A DNA stretch of 64,000 nt from Limivivens sp034101475 (GTDB taxonomy: Bacteria > Bacillota > Clostridia > Lachnospirales > Lachnospiraceae): assembly GCA_034101475.1 (NCBI GenBank), contig JAXEJQ010000007.1, forward strand, positions 6,748 through 70,747, written 5' to 3'. This document shows positions 7,131 to 15,089 of the stretch, piece by piece. The notes beneath the pieces are model-generated. The model saw nothing but the letters and a program-made list of their open reading frames with translations. It made no database searches and was not told where the DNA came from. The translations under genes and the position numbers were made by a program. Every line of letters begins with the position of its first letter. Position 1 is the stretch's first letter.

Positions 7131-7907
7131 TCACGCTGCCAGAAAGGGAGACAAAATCAACTGATACTCCCCTTTTTGGCTCACCGGCTCTTTACTGAGC
7201 GCTACCACAGGCCGGTCAATCCGCACTTCCGTATTTTCACCCCTGATAATCATATAGTCAGCCGTAAATCCCGGAAGAACGCCTCCGGAATTTCCGATGC
7301 TGTAAAACGGGATCAAAAATACAGGTGTGGTCTGATTCAGCAGCCTGTTTAAAACGGTGTAATCCCCAACACTGACCGGCCGGTTCCCGATGGGATCCCG
7401 AAGCCGGTTTCCGGTGTCCTTAAGTGCTGTCAGCACAATGCTTTTTCCTCCAAGAACCAGGGTCACATCATACATCATCTGCGTTTTCTCTCTCAGCCGT
7501 TTCCACAGGGCTGCCAATGCCCAGAGGATCAGAACGCTGAGAGCTCCGGAAAGAATCACGGGGAGAGTGATTTGTAAAGCCAGTATTTCCAGAATACCTT
7601 CCATCAGATATGCCATCCCGTAAAAAAGCAGCATACCCTTTACCATTTTCCTCTTCTGTGATATGCCGAAAGCGGCCTTCATCATACAGATTCCAAGAAC
7701 CGCAGCCAGTAAAAAAAGCGCGGGCCAGGTACGAAATCGAGGGCAGATCACCGGAACACATGCTCCTGCACTCCCCAGCAGGCCGGCAGCCAGCAGCCGC
7801 AGAATACGCAGACGGCACCGGAGCAGAATTCCGGTAAGAAGCAGGATCAGGATGTCCAGGATCAGGTTTTCTGTAAAATAAACGTCTATGTAAAACTCGT
7901 AATACAC
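7131..7907 (-). CDS. spoIIGA: Sigma-E processing peptidase SpoIIGA
   Basis: Membrane-bound aspartic protease that cleaves pro-SigE at the sporulation septum. 258 residues with this start. The N-terminal half has about five membrane segments (from YIDVYFTENLILDILILL to LPVILSGALSVLILWAL). The C-terminal half carries the retropepsin-like active site 'LKDTGNRLRDPIG' with its single catalytic Asp; the active enzyme is thought to dimerise and to require SpoIIR. The longest open frame starts at 7949, but ACAGGGGGTGTTTT stands before a GTG at 7907 that begins the conserved VYYEFYIDVYF, so I use that GTG. It heads the spoIIGA-sigE unit. Confidence 0.95.
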   Translation of the reverse strand: MYYEFYIDVYFTENLILDILILLLTGILLRCRLRILRLLAAGLLGSAGACVPVICPRFRTWPALFLLAAVLGICMMKAAFGISQKRKMVKGMLLFYGMAYLMEGILEILALQITLPVILSGALSVLILWALAALWKRLREKTQMMYDVTLVLGGKSIVLTALKDTGNRLRDPIGNRPVSVGDYTVLNRLLNQTTPVFLIPFYSIGNSGGVLPGFTADYMIIRGENTEVRIDRPVVALSKEPVSQKGEYQLILSPFLAA

Positions 7908-7954
7908 AAAACACCCCCTGTACCCAAATGGAGCACTTGGACTAAGCACTATCC

Positions 7955-7987
7955 ATTATAGGGGACAAGGGGTGCGAATTTTGTCAG
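7955..7987 (-). promoter_or_regulatory. spoIIG-type promoter with long spacer
   Basis: On the minus strand CTGACA, 21 bases, TATAAT, about 50 bases before the spoIIGA GTG. The Bacillus spoIIG promoter is known for near-consensus hexamers separated by 22 bp, which makes it dependent on Spo0A~P; the geometry here is nearly the same. Confidence 0.65.
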
Positions 7988-8013
7988 AATGAATGCCGGA
8001 TCCGCCATTTTTC

Positions 8014-8030
8014 ATCGACAAATTTCGACA
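8014..8030 (-). promoter_or_regulatory. Tandem Spo0A boxes upstream of spoIIGA
   Basis: On the minus strand TGTCGAA (8030-8024) and TGTCGAT (8020-8014) lie head to tail with starts 10 bases apart, about 30-45 bases upstream of the -35. The Spo0A box consensus is TGNCGAA. The first is a full match and the second has one mismatch. Confidence 0.65.
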
Positions 8031-8049
8031 TTGCGGAATCCAATATTGC

Positions 8050-8820
8050 CTAACTCCTTTCTTCAATCTGGGACAGCTGCTCCAGAACCCGTGCCAAGCT
8101 TTCTGAAGGAATCTGCCCGGGAGCCGAAGCCTCTCCTACCGTTCCAAAGGTAATAGCCGAACCGAATAATTCTCCCGCCATTCGGCTGATCAGCCCCAGG
8201 CGGCCCATGGCCATGGTAACCACCGGTGTCTCGTTATGAAGCTCCCGCATCGCAAGGGTCGCATCCAGAAGGGTCAGTACGTCTCTGGGCGTCTTCGGCA
8301 TCACGGCCATCTTTGCGATGTCCGCTTCCAGTTCCTGCATTCTGCAGAGCCGCATAATAATCGCTTCCTTTTTGGGAGTGCCCTGGAAATCGTGATTGGA
8401 CCCTACCACGAATACCTGATTCTGATGGGCTTCCTCCACCACCAGAAAGGTCGTGTCGTCTCCCCGCAGGATCTCCACATCCACCAGATCAATGCAGCCG
8501 CTGGTGATGGCTTCATGGTTCAGGGTAAGATACTCATCATAATCCACTGCCGCATTTCCTCCCTCAACCCGTGTACGGAATGTGTACAGAAGCGGCATAT
8601 CTCCAAGTTCCAGGCGCAGCTCTTCCAGAAGCTTCCGCACCTTCCAGCATTCATGATAATCCTCGAAAAAGTCTGCCCGCCATTCGATCATATCACAGGG
8701 GTGGCCCTTTACTGCCCTGGCAGCTTTTAGAATCCCCTCCGCCGTGGTCTCTACAATCGGAACACAGATTTTCGGTCTTCCTTCTCCTATCGTAAGATTT
8801 CTTACCTGTAACTTTCCCAT
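8050..8820 (-). CDS. aroD: Type I 3-dehydroquinate dehydratase
   Basis: Third step of the shikimate pathway: dehydrates 3-dehydroquinate through a Schiff base. 256 residues, the usual type I length (about 250). Visible signatures are 'CDMIEWRADFFEDY' (substrate-binding E/R), 'LLYTFRTRVEGG', 'LVDVEI', the catalytic His in 'VVGSNHDFQGTP', the Schiff-base Lys in 'DIAKMAVMP', and 'ITFGTVGEASAPGQIP'. A GTG two codons upstream (8826) abuts AGGAGA, so ATG 8820 with a 6-base spacing is preferred. Divergent from aroE. Together they could serve aromatic amino acid synthesis or quinate/shikimate use; the sequence does not decide. Confidence 0.95.
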   Translation of the reverse strand: MGKLQVRNLTIGEGRPKICVPIVETTAEGILKAARAVKGHPCDMIEWRADFFEDYHECWKVRKLLEELRLELGDMPLLYTFRTRVEGGNAAVDYDEYLTLNHEAITSGCIDLVDVEILRGDDTTFLVVEEAHQNQVFVVGSNHDFQGTPKKEAIIMRLCRMQELEADIAKMAVMPKTPRDVLTLLDATLAMRELHNETPVVTMAMGRLGLISRMAGELFGSAITFGTVGEASAPGQIPSESLARVLEQLSQIEERS

Positions 8821-8895
8821 ATCCACTCTCCTGTCTTATCTGAACTATCCTGATCTGCTTTGCAGATCTTTGTCATAAACCAGGTATCTTTCCTG

Positions 8896-8939
8896 CCTGT
8901 ATACATGCTCTTGCTGATATGAAGCCTGAAAGGCTTAAT
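8896..8939. repeat. 44 bp intergenic repeat, copy 2
   Basis: Second copy of the repeat at 985-1028 in the same orientation, with six mismatches in 44. It falls between the predicted aroD promoter and the aroD start, so it would lie in the aroD leader RNA. The central AGCCT-GAA-AGGCT can fold. Confidence 0.6.
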
Positions 8940-8945
8940 GAATAT

Positions 8946-8974
8946 ATTTTACCACAGGAAATTACTAAAGTCTA
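8946..8974 (-). promoter_or_regulatory. Candidate aroD promoter
   Basis: On the minus strand TAGACT, 17 bases, TAAAAT, with TGG just before the -10. It stands back to back with the aroE promoter; the two -35 hexamers are only 8 bases apart. Confidence 0.45.
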
Positions 8975-8982
8975 TGTTTTCA

Positions 8983-9012
8983 TTGACATGAGGCCGGAAA
9001 ATGCGTTACAGT
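8983..9012 (+). promoter_or_regulatory. Candidate aroE promoter
   Basis: A perfect TTGACA, 18 bases, then TACAGT, 38 bases before the aroE start. The -10 is inside the palindrome 9005-9017. Confidence 0.5.
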
Positions 9013-9017
9013 GTAAC
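9005..9017. promoter_or_regulatory. Palindromic operator candidate at the aroE promoter
   Basis: GTTACA-G-TGTAAC is a perfect 6+1+6 inverted repeat covering the -10 and the probable start of transcription of aroE. The binding protein is unknown. Confidence 0.4.
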
Positions 9018-9049
9018 AAAAATACTTTTATAGAAAACAGGTGAAAATT

Positions 9050-9916
9050 ATGAAATATCCGATCACAGGACACACAAAACTGACCGGGCTGCTTGGAAGC
9101 CCGGTGGCTCACAGCATTTCCCCTTTGATGCACAATACCTCGTTTCGCCAGCTTGGTCTGGATTATGTTTATCTCTGCTTTGACGTGGGAGAGGCAGATC
9201 TGAAAACGGCCGTGGAAGGTCTGAAAGTTCTGGGTGTCCGGGGGTTTAACTGCACCATGCCCGACAAAACACGAATGTGCGAACTGGCTGACCGTCTTTC
9301 GCCCGCTGCCCGTATGATCGGAGCTGTCAATACCGTTGTAAATGATGACGGAATTCTCACCGGTCACAATACAGACGGCGTCGGCTACATGATGTCTCTG
9401 AAAGAATCCGGCGTTGATATCATTGGAAAAAATATGACCCTTCTGGGAGCCGGAGGCGCTTCCAGTGCCATTGCGGTCCAAGCCGCTCTGGACGGAGTCG
9501 CCCGGATCCGGATCTTCAACCGGCGAACCCGCTCCTGGAAACGCGGAGAACAGCTTGTCGATGAAATCAACCGGAATACCGGCTGTCAGGCCTCTCTCTT
9601 TGATCTGGAAGATCTCACAGAGCTGAAGCACTCCCTTGACAGCAGCCAGCTTCTTACAAACGGCACTTCCGTTGGAATGGCTCCGAATCCGGAAGGCTGC
9701 CTGATTCCGGACCATTCCATGCTCCATGAGGGCCTGGTGGTATCGGATATCATCTATAACCCCCGAAAAACCAGGCTCATGGAGCTGGGCGAGCAGGCCG
9801 GGTGCCGGGTACTGAATGGTCTGTATCTGCTCCTGTTCCAGGGCGCCGAGGCGTTCCGGATCTGGACCGGACAGGAAATGCCGGTGGAACAGATAAAAGA
9901 AGCCTATTTTCAATAA
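9050..9916 (+). CDS. aroE: Shikimate dehydrogenase (AroE/YdiB family)
   Basis: NADP(H)- or NAD(H)-dependent reduction of 3-dehydroshikimate, or oxidation of shikimate/quinate. 288 residues. N-terminal substrate domain: 'LLGSPVAHSISPLMHN' (SxS motif), catalytic Lys in 'NCTMPDKTRM' (usual NVTxPxK), 'GAVNTVV' and 'GHNTDGVGY' (Asp). Rossmann part: 'LLGAGGASSAIAVQA' then 'IFNRRTRSWKRG'. The C-terminal 'GLVVSDIIYNPRKTRLM' is typical. AGGTGA stands 6 bases before ATG 9050; the GTG at 9041 is part of that site. It is the only plus-strand gene between 4226 and 55514. The variant 'NCTMPDK' may mean a YdiB-like, broader-specificity enzyme (inference). Confidence 0.92.
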   Translation: MKYPITGHTKLTGLLGSPVAHSISPLMHNTSFRQLGLDYVYLCFDVGEADLKTAVEGLKVLGVRGFNCTMPDKTRMCELADRLSPAARMIGAVNTVVNDDGILTGHNTDGVGYMMSLKESGVDIIGKNMTLLGAGGASSAIAVQAALDGVARIRIFNRRTRSWKRGEQLVDEINRNTGCQASLFDLEDLTELKHSLDSSQLLTNGTSVGMAPNPEGCLIPDHSMLHEGLVVSDIIYNPRKTRLMELGEQAGCRVLNGLYLLLFQGAEAFRIWTGQEMPVEQIKEAYFQ

Positions 9917-9933
9917 CCAGAATAGTATGAAAA

Positions 9934-9967
9934 AAACCCTCCGGGCAAAACACTGCCCGGAGGGTTT
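9934..9967. terminator. Bidirectional terminator, aroE / ftsZ
   Basis: A 14 bp stem (AAACCCTCCGGGCA with its complement) around a 6-base loop, preceded by an A run and followed by TTTGTCTT. It separates the convergent aroE and ftsZ. Confidence 0.85.
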
Positions 9968-9970
9968 GTC

Positions 9971-11146
9971 TTATCTTCTTCTCAGGAAATCCGGAATCTG
10001 GATATCCTGCTCTTTTACTTTGCTTTCCGGTGTCCGCAGCTTACCATAGGTGGACGGTGCCGGTTCTGCCGGAGCTGTCCGAAGCTGGGGAGCGGTTCTC
10101 TTCTGGAAGGGGCTGACGGTGGAAGTCTTCTCCTGGGCCGGATAACCGTTGAACTCCGGCACGATCTTCTTGCCCACTGACGGCTGGGTAGCTGTGGCGC
10201 TGTCCAGACCTGTGGCGATTACGGTGATACTTGCTTCATCTGCATATGTATCATCATACATCGCACCAAAGATGATGTTTGCGTCATCACCAGCCAGTTC
10301 CTGTACATAGCTTGCAGCATCGTTGGCATCCATCAGGGAGATATCTCCGGAAATATTGATAATAACGTGAGAAGCGCCCTGGATGGTCGTCTCCAGCAGC
10401 GGGCTGGATACTGCCTGCTTTACTGCTTCCATTGCTTTGTCATCGCCCTTGGCCTGTCCAATACCGATATGAGCGATTCCCTTGTCTGTCATAACGGTCT
10501 GTACATCTGCGAAATCCAGGTTAATCAGAGCCGGCATATTGATCAGGTCTGTAATGCCCTGTACAGCCTGCTGCAGCACTTCATCCGCTTTCTTCAATGC
10601 TTCCGGCATCGTAGTTCTTCTGTCCACGATCTCCAGAAGCTTGTCATTGGGGATCACGATCAGGGTATCCACGTTTTCTTTCAGTTTTTCAATCCCTGCA
10701 AGAGCATTATTCATGCGTGTCTTGGCTTCGAAGCGGAACGGTTTGGTAACCACTCCAACTGTCAGAATACCCATATCTTTTGCGAGTCCTGCAACAACGG
10801 GTGCCGCTCCTGTTCCGGTACCGCCGCCCATGCCACAGGTGACAAAGACCATATCCGCTCCCTGCATAACCTGCTTCAAGTCCTCTGCGTTCTCCTGGGC
10901 AGCCTGCTCACCGATCTGAGGTTTCGCGCCTGCGCCAAGTCCTTTTGTCAGTTTCTCACCAATCTGAATCGTTGTGGGGGCTTTGCAAAGCTGCAGGGCC
11001 TGCTTATCGGTATTCACGCCTACGAACTCCACACCGCCGATTGTTTCATCTACCATTCTATTTACAGCATTATTTCCTGCTCCGCCCACACCGATTACAA
11101 TAATCTTTGCAGCAGACTCAGTCTCGTTTGTCATAATCTCTAACAA
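9971..11146 (-). CDS. ftsZ: Cell division GTPase FtsZ
   Basis: Tubulin homologue that polymerises into the Z ring at midcell. 391 residues from the start used here. GTPase features are 'VIGVGGAGNNAVNRM', 'VNTDKQAL', the tubulin loop 'CGMGGGTGTGAAPV', and the T7 loop 'ALINLDFADVQTVM' (synergy Asp). A variable linker rich in Pro, Thr and Ala follows, then the C-terminal peptide 'DIQIPDFLRRR' that binds FtsA/SepF partners. The best site, AAGGAGG, is 8 bases before a TTG at 11146 that begins (M)LEIMTNE; the ATG at 11134 is 20 bases from it. TTG is therefore preferred. Confidence 0.97.
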   Translation of the reverse strand: MLEIMTNETESAAKIIVIGVGGAGNNAVNRMVDETIGGVEFVGVNTDKQALQLCKAPTTIQIGEKLTKGLGAGAKPQIGEQAAQENAEDLKQVMQGADMVFVTCGMGGGTGTGAAPVVAGLAKDMGILTVGVVTKPFRFEAKTRMNNALAGIEKLKENVDTLIVIPNDKLLEIVDRRTTMPEALKKADEVLQQAVQGITDLINMPALINLDFADVQTVMTDKGIAHIGIGQAKGDDKAMEAVKQAVSSPLLETTIQGASHVIINISGDISLMDANDAASYVQELAGDDANIIFGAMYDDTYADEASITVIATGLDSATATQPSVGKKIVPEFNGYPAQEKTSTVSPFQKRTAPQLRTAPAEPAPSTYGKLRTPESKVKEQDIQIPDFLRRR

Positions 11147-11233
11147 GGGTATTTCCTCCTTCGCCTCTGTATACCATCTCAATTATTTACAGTTTGGGCA
11201 CAGTACACCCACTATTCTAACCGTATTTCTTAT

Positions 11234-11262
11234 ATAATATAGGGTTTTACAGAATTTATCAA
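11234..11262 (-). promoter_or_regulatory. ftsZ promoter
   Basis: On the minus strand TTGATA, 17 bases, TATTAT, about 90 bases before the start. The remaining gap to ftsQ (11263-11468) has no ORF, repeat or clear fold that I can support. Confidence 0.6.
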
Positions 11263-11468
11263 GCTTATTTTTGAAATTTCCTCTATATTTTTGGCACATT
11301 GCACTCTGCCCCAGCGAAAGGAACTGCAATGCAGCGCGTTTTCTGTTTCATGCGTTGCCCGACAGATGAGCCTTCCGTCAATTTTCCGTACTTCGTATCT
11401 GCTCTTCGCTGCAATCAGTGCTTAATGCGTCCCTCTGAGACGCAGCCCCCCACAATCCTGCCCATCAT

Positions 11469-12539
11469 TTAATTGATGTAGGCGCCGGTATACGGATCGA
11501 TATATCCGTACCCATCCATGATAATTCCGCCGTTCTCATCCGTATAGTTATACTGGCTGCAGTTTGGAGTCGTATTGCCCGCAGCATCCGTATAGATCGT
11601 ATTTCCGTCAGCATCTGTGGAAAAGGTTCCGTCAGACTCCTGATAAGTCCGTCCGCCCAGCGCCTGAGTTTCCGGCGTATTCGCAGCCTGTCCCGCCTGG
11701 TCTGCACCCTCCTCTCCTGCTTCCTGAGTGTTTTCTCCTCCGGCTTCCTCTCCGCCTTCGCCGCCTTCTGCGCCGGCCAGAGCGAGCTCTTCCTCCTCCT
11801 CTCCCTGACGGAAGGTCACAGTCTGGGCAGCCAGAGAATAATTCTGCATATGCAGATTTCCTGTATTTTCCTCCACTTTGGGATAGATGGATGCCAGAGC
11901 AGCAATTTTGTCCTCCAGATTATCGCTTTTCCCCAGAAGGGCCTTGACCTTTCCGAAGATCAGAATAATCTCATCCGTGGTGGAAAACCGGATTTCATCC
12001 GGAATCAGCTGCTCCTGATTCAGTCCGCGGGTCAGTGTCAGAACCGTATCCAGCATTCCCTCTTCCGTAAACTCCATTGTTTCATAGAGCTCTACCTTTG
12101 AAACAGAAAGTCCTGTCAGCAGCGGAACTCCTTCATGAATCTTCTCGGAGGTCTCCACCACCAGACCATCCTTGTCGAAATAGACATATTTTCCCTGAGC
12201 CTGAAGGTATCCCACCTGCGGCTTTTCGTAGACCCGAATCTGAACCTTGAAAGGATTTTTCAGTTCCACTTCAATAGCGCTTAAAAAAGGCAGCGCCTCC
12301 GCCGTCCGTTCTTTATCCTGAAACTTCCAAAGCAGATAAAGGCTGTTTTTGCAGAGTCCGTCCTGCATCACAGCCTGCTGAATCTGCTTTGCAGTAAAAT
12401 TTTCATTCCCAATAATTACGACTTCCTGAACCCGAAACAGCCCGAAAACAATCAGGGCTGCCAGGATCAGAATTCCCGCCAGGATGCCAATGATCAGCTT
12501 TCTTCGTTTTCTTCGTCCTCCGTATGTTATCTCTCTCAT
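11469..12539 (-). CDS. ftsQ: Cell division protein FtsQ/DivIB
   Basis: Bitopic division protein that bridges FtsL/DivIC and the septal synthases. 356 residues: a basic cytoplasmic start (GGRRKRRK), one membrane helix at about 15-35 (LIIGILAGILILAALIVFGL), then a POTRA domain ('FRVQEVVIIGNENFTAKQIQ', 'LPFLSAIEVELKNPFKVQIR') and a FtsQ beta domain to about residue 235. The last 110 residues are an unusual tail: a Glu/Gly/Ala-rich low-complexity stretch and then a Tyr/Asn/Gly-rich end ('GGIIMDGYGYIDPYTGAYIN'). It sits 24 bases after murA in the dcw cluster. Family placement is firm; the tail's role is unknown. Confidence 0.88.
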   Translation of the reverse strand: MREITYGGRRKRRKLIIGILAGILILAALIVFGLFRVQEVVIIGNENFTAKQIQQAVMQDGLCKNSLYLLWKFQDKERTAEALPFLSAIEVELKNPFKVQIRVYEKPQVGYLQAQGKYVYFDKDGLVVETSEKIHEGVPLLTGLSVSKVELYETMEFTEEGMLDTVLTLTRGLNQEQLIPDEIRFSTTDEIILIFGKVKALLGKSDNLEDKIAALASIYPKVEENTGNLHMQNYSLAAQTVTFRQGEEEEELALAGAEGGEGGEEAGGENTQEAGEEGADQAGQAANTPETQALGGRTYQESDGTFSTDADGNTIYTDAAGNTTPNCSQYNYTDENGGIIMDGYGYIDPYTGAYIN

Positions 12540-12563
12540 TTCATCACCTGTAATATTCTGTAT

Positions 12564-13826
12564 TTATGATGCCACATCCTGTATTTTCACATCTGCCCCC
12601 AGCTCCTGCAGATCCCGGCACAGATCCTCATATCCGCGCTGGATATATTCCACATGCCGGATCCGGGTTACTCCCTCCGCCGCCGTTCCCGCCAGGGCCA
12701 GAGCCGCCCCTCCCCGGAGCTCCGAAGCCTCCACCTGTGCCCCATGGAGCCGCCTGGTTCCCGCAACCACAGCCGTTCTGCCCTCCAGGGCAATCTTCGC
12801 TCCCATTTTCCGAAGCTGCGGGGCTGTCTGAAACCGGGATTCAAAAATCCGTTCCTCCAGTACTGTGACCCCCTGCGCCAGAGCCGCCGCCGTCATCAGA
12901 GGCGACTGCAGGTCGGTGGGAAATCCCGGATAAGGGGCCGTGCGGATCTGTCCCGGACTTTTCCAGGCTCTGGTTCCATCCACCCAAAGCCCGCCTGCTG
13001 AAGCCTCAGCCTCCGCTCCCATGAGCCTGGCTGTACGGATAACCTCCTGCATCGTTTCACACGGGGCCTGTTCCAGGAAAATCCTGCCTCTGGATACAAT
13101 GGCTCCGAACAGATACGTCCCCGCCACAATGCGGTCCGGCATCAGTACAAACCGGCTGTCCTGCAGACTTTTCACTCCTTCAATCCGGATTTCTCCCTGC
13201 CCTTTCCAGAGAATCCGCGCACCCTTCTCGTTCAGGAACCGGCAGAGCTCCAGCACCTCCGGTTCCATGGCCGCTCCATAAATCTGCGTGCTGCCCTGCG
13301 CCAGCACAGCTCCCAGAATCGCGTTTTCCGTGGCTCCCACGCTGGGAAAGGGAAACCGGATAACCGTCCCCTCCATGCCGGAGGTTTCGGCACACAGATA
13401 CCCTTCCTCCTCCGTAATCACCGCGCCCAGCGCTTCCAGGGCTTTCCGATGAAGATCCACGGGCCGTTTTCCAATGGTACAGCCTCCCGGATAGGGAATT
13501 CGGGCTGTTTTCATGCGTCCCAGCAAACTTCCCAGAAAAACCACGGAGGAGCGCATCCGATGCCCGAGTTCTCCCGGAATCCGACAGCTCTGCAGACAGC
13601 TGCTGTCAATTTCCAGCCTGTTTTCTTCAAATCGGACCCGGCAGCCCAGTTCCTCCAGAATCCGTACAGTCCACCGTACATCCGTAATCTCCGGACAATT
13701 ATCCACAATCGTCCGGCCCCTGTGTAAAACAGCGCCTGCCAGAATGGGCAGGGCCGCATTCTTGGAACCCTGTACACGGACTTTGCCGTGAAGGGGTCTC
13801 CCGCCTGTCAGTTCCATGCATTCCAA
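12564..13826 (-). CDS. murA: UDP-N-acetylglucosamine 1-carboxyvinyltransferase
   Basis: First committed step of peptidoglycan precursor synthesis: transfers enolpyruvate from PEP to UDP-GlcNAc. 420 residues, normal length. The N-terminal 'VQGSKNAALPILAG' contains the substrate-binding Lys-Asn pair. The catalytic (fosfomycin-binding) cysteine is present in 'PYPGGCTIGKRPVDLH', and the general-base Asp in 'YPGFPTDLQSPLM'. The start is uncertain: a TTG at 13826 stands 7 bases after GGGGG; the ATG at 13817 lacks a good site. Position between ftsW and ftsQ is common in Clostridia. Firmicutes often have a second murA elsewhere. Confidence 0.93.
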   Translation of the reverse strand: MECMELTGGRPLHGKVRVQGSKNAALPILAGAVLHRGRTIVDNCPEITDVRWTVRILEELGCRVRFEENRLEIDSSCLQSCRIPGELGHRMRSSVVFLGSLLGRMKTARIPYPGGCTIGKRPVDLHRKALEALGAVITEEEGYLCAETSGMEGTVIRFPFPSVGATENAILGAVLAQGSTQIYGAAMEPEVLELCRFLNEKGARILWKGQGEIRIEGVKSLQDSRFVLMPDRIVAGTYLFGAIVSRGRIFLEQAPCETMQEVIRTARLMGAEAEASAGGLWVDGTRAWKSPGQIRTAPYPGFPTDLQSPLMTAAALAQGVTVLEERIFESRFQTAPQLRKMGAKIALEGRTAVVAGTRRLHGAQVEASELRGGAALALAGTAAEGVTRIRHVEYIQRGYEDLCRDLQELGADVKIQDVAS

Positions 13827-13902
13827 AGAGATTCCCCCGGACTAACACCTTATATCTCATTATATGCAGATCTTCCGGTTTTGCCACCGGGACTTTCTGT
13901 GC

Positions 13903-14988
13903 TCAGATGGGCTTCTGCTGTCTGGAGATACTCAGGGCCAGCCCCATTTCCGCCATCAGAAAAAGCACAGAGGTTCCCCCGTAGCTGATAAAAGGAAGCG
14001 TAATCCCCGTGTTCGGAATGGTGTTTGTGACAACTGCCACATTCAGAATCACCTGAATCGCAATATGCGCCATAATCCCGGCGGCAGCCAGTGACCCGAA
14101 CAGATCCGGCGCATGCGTGGAAATCACCATAAAACGCCAGATCAGCACCAGGAAAACCAGAATCAGCAGAGAGGCCCCTGCCAGCCCCAGCTCCTCACAG
14201 ATGATGGAAAAAATCATATCATTCTGAGCCTCCGGCACAAATCCCAGCTTCTGGATGCTGCCCCCAAGCCCTCTGCCAAACAGTCCCCCGGAACCGATGG
14301 CATACAGACCCTGGATGGTCTGAAAGCCCTTTTCATAGCTCTCCGGATCCCGCCAGATGGCAAGACGCTCCAACCGATAAGACTCCATCCCCAGAAAAAC
14401 TGCAATAAAGCCGACGCCGATCCCTCCCAGCCAGATGAAAGGAAGATAGCGTGGATTGGATACAAAAACCAGAATCACGCCGATCCCCAGAATAATAATG
14501 GCTGTGCTCAGGTTATTCGTCCCCACCAGTCCCACAATGGGCAGAATCAGAGCCATCACCCGGATCATGGAAAGAATTCCGTTCTTTTTTCCCCCCTGCC
14601 TGCTGATCATCCTCGAAAGAAATAAGATCACCGCCAGCTTGGCAAACTCCGCCGGCTGAAAAGACAGAGGACCCACAGAAAGCCAGCGTTTGGAACCGTT
14701 ATAGGAATCTCCTGCCACCAGCACCAGAGCAGACAGGACCAGGGACAGAAGATACGCATGAACCGCATACTTTTCAAAGATGTGATAATCCATCCCGGAA
14801 ATCACCAGCATAGCACCGATTCCCAACACCGTGGCAAAAAGCTGTTTTTTAAAATAATAGGCAGGGTCCTGAAATTTCACCTGTCCGTTCCAGGCGCTGG
14901 TACTGTAAAGGGTGATCAGGCCAAAAGCAGCCAGAATCATCACCAGTATCATTAGTGTGATATCCTGCTTTCCAGCCTTCCGGCCCAT
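13903..14988 (-). CDS. ftsW: Septal peptidoglycan glycosyltransferase FtsW
   Basis: SEDS-family polymerase of septal peptidoglycan from lipid II, paired with a class B PBP. 361 residues with about ten membrane helices. SEDS signatures: 'NGSKRWLSVGPLSFQPAEFAK' region (shortened), 'NLSTAIIILG', 'GLYAIGSGGLFGRGLGGS', 'PEAQNDMIFSIICEELG' (catalytic Asp loop nearby) and 'PNTGITLPFISYGGTSVL'. The open frame begins at 15054, but GGGGGATGCT stands before ATG 14988 and the protein then opens MGRKAGKQDITLMILV, as expected. murG, which often follows ftsW, is absent; the next gene is murA. Confidence 0.94.
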   Translation of the reverse strand: MGRKAGKQDITLMILVMILAAFGLITLYSTSAWNGQVKFQDPAYYFKKQLFATVLGIGAMLVISGMDYHIFEKYAVHAYLLSLVLSALVLVAGDSYNGSKRWLSVGPLSFQPAEFAKLAVILFLSRMISRQGGKKNGILSMIRVMALILPIVGLVGTNNLSTAIIILGIGVILVFVSNPRYLPFIWLGGIGVGFIAVFLGMESYRLERLAIWRDPESYEKGFQTIQGLYAIGSGGLFGRGLGGSIQKLGFVPEAQNDMIFSIICEELGLAGASLLILVFLVLIWRFMVISTHAPDLFGSLAAAGIMAHIAIQVILNVAVVTNTIPNTGITLPFISYGGTSVLFLMAEMGLALSISRQQKPI

Positions 14989-15089
14989 AGCATCCCCCTT
15001 TTTCTCCCGGACCCCGAATCGATCGTACTGCCCGGCAAAGAAGCCTTCCTTCAATTACTGCCAAAGTCCCGGACAGCAGACATTTCCGT

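Noticed and set aside
11263..11468. Gap between ftsQ and ftsZ as a structured RNA or hidden gene
   Set aside because: No ORF with a ribosome site, no strong stem and no terminator could be supported by eye.
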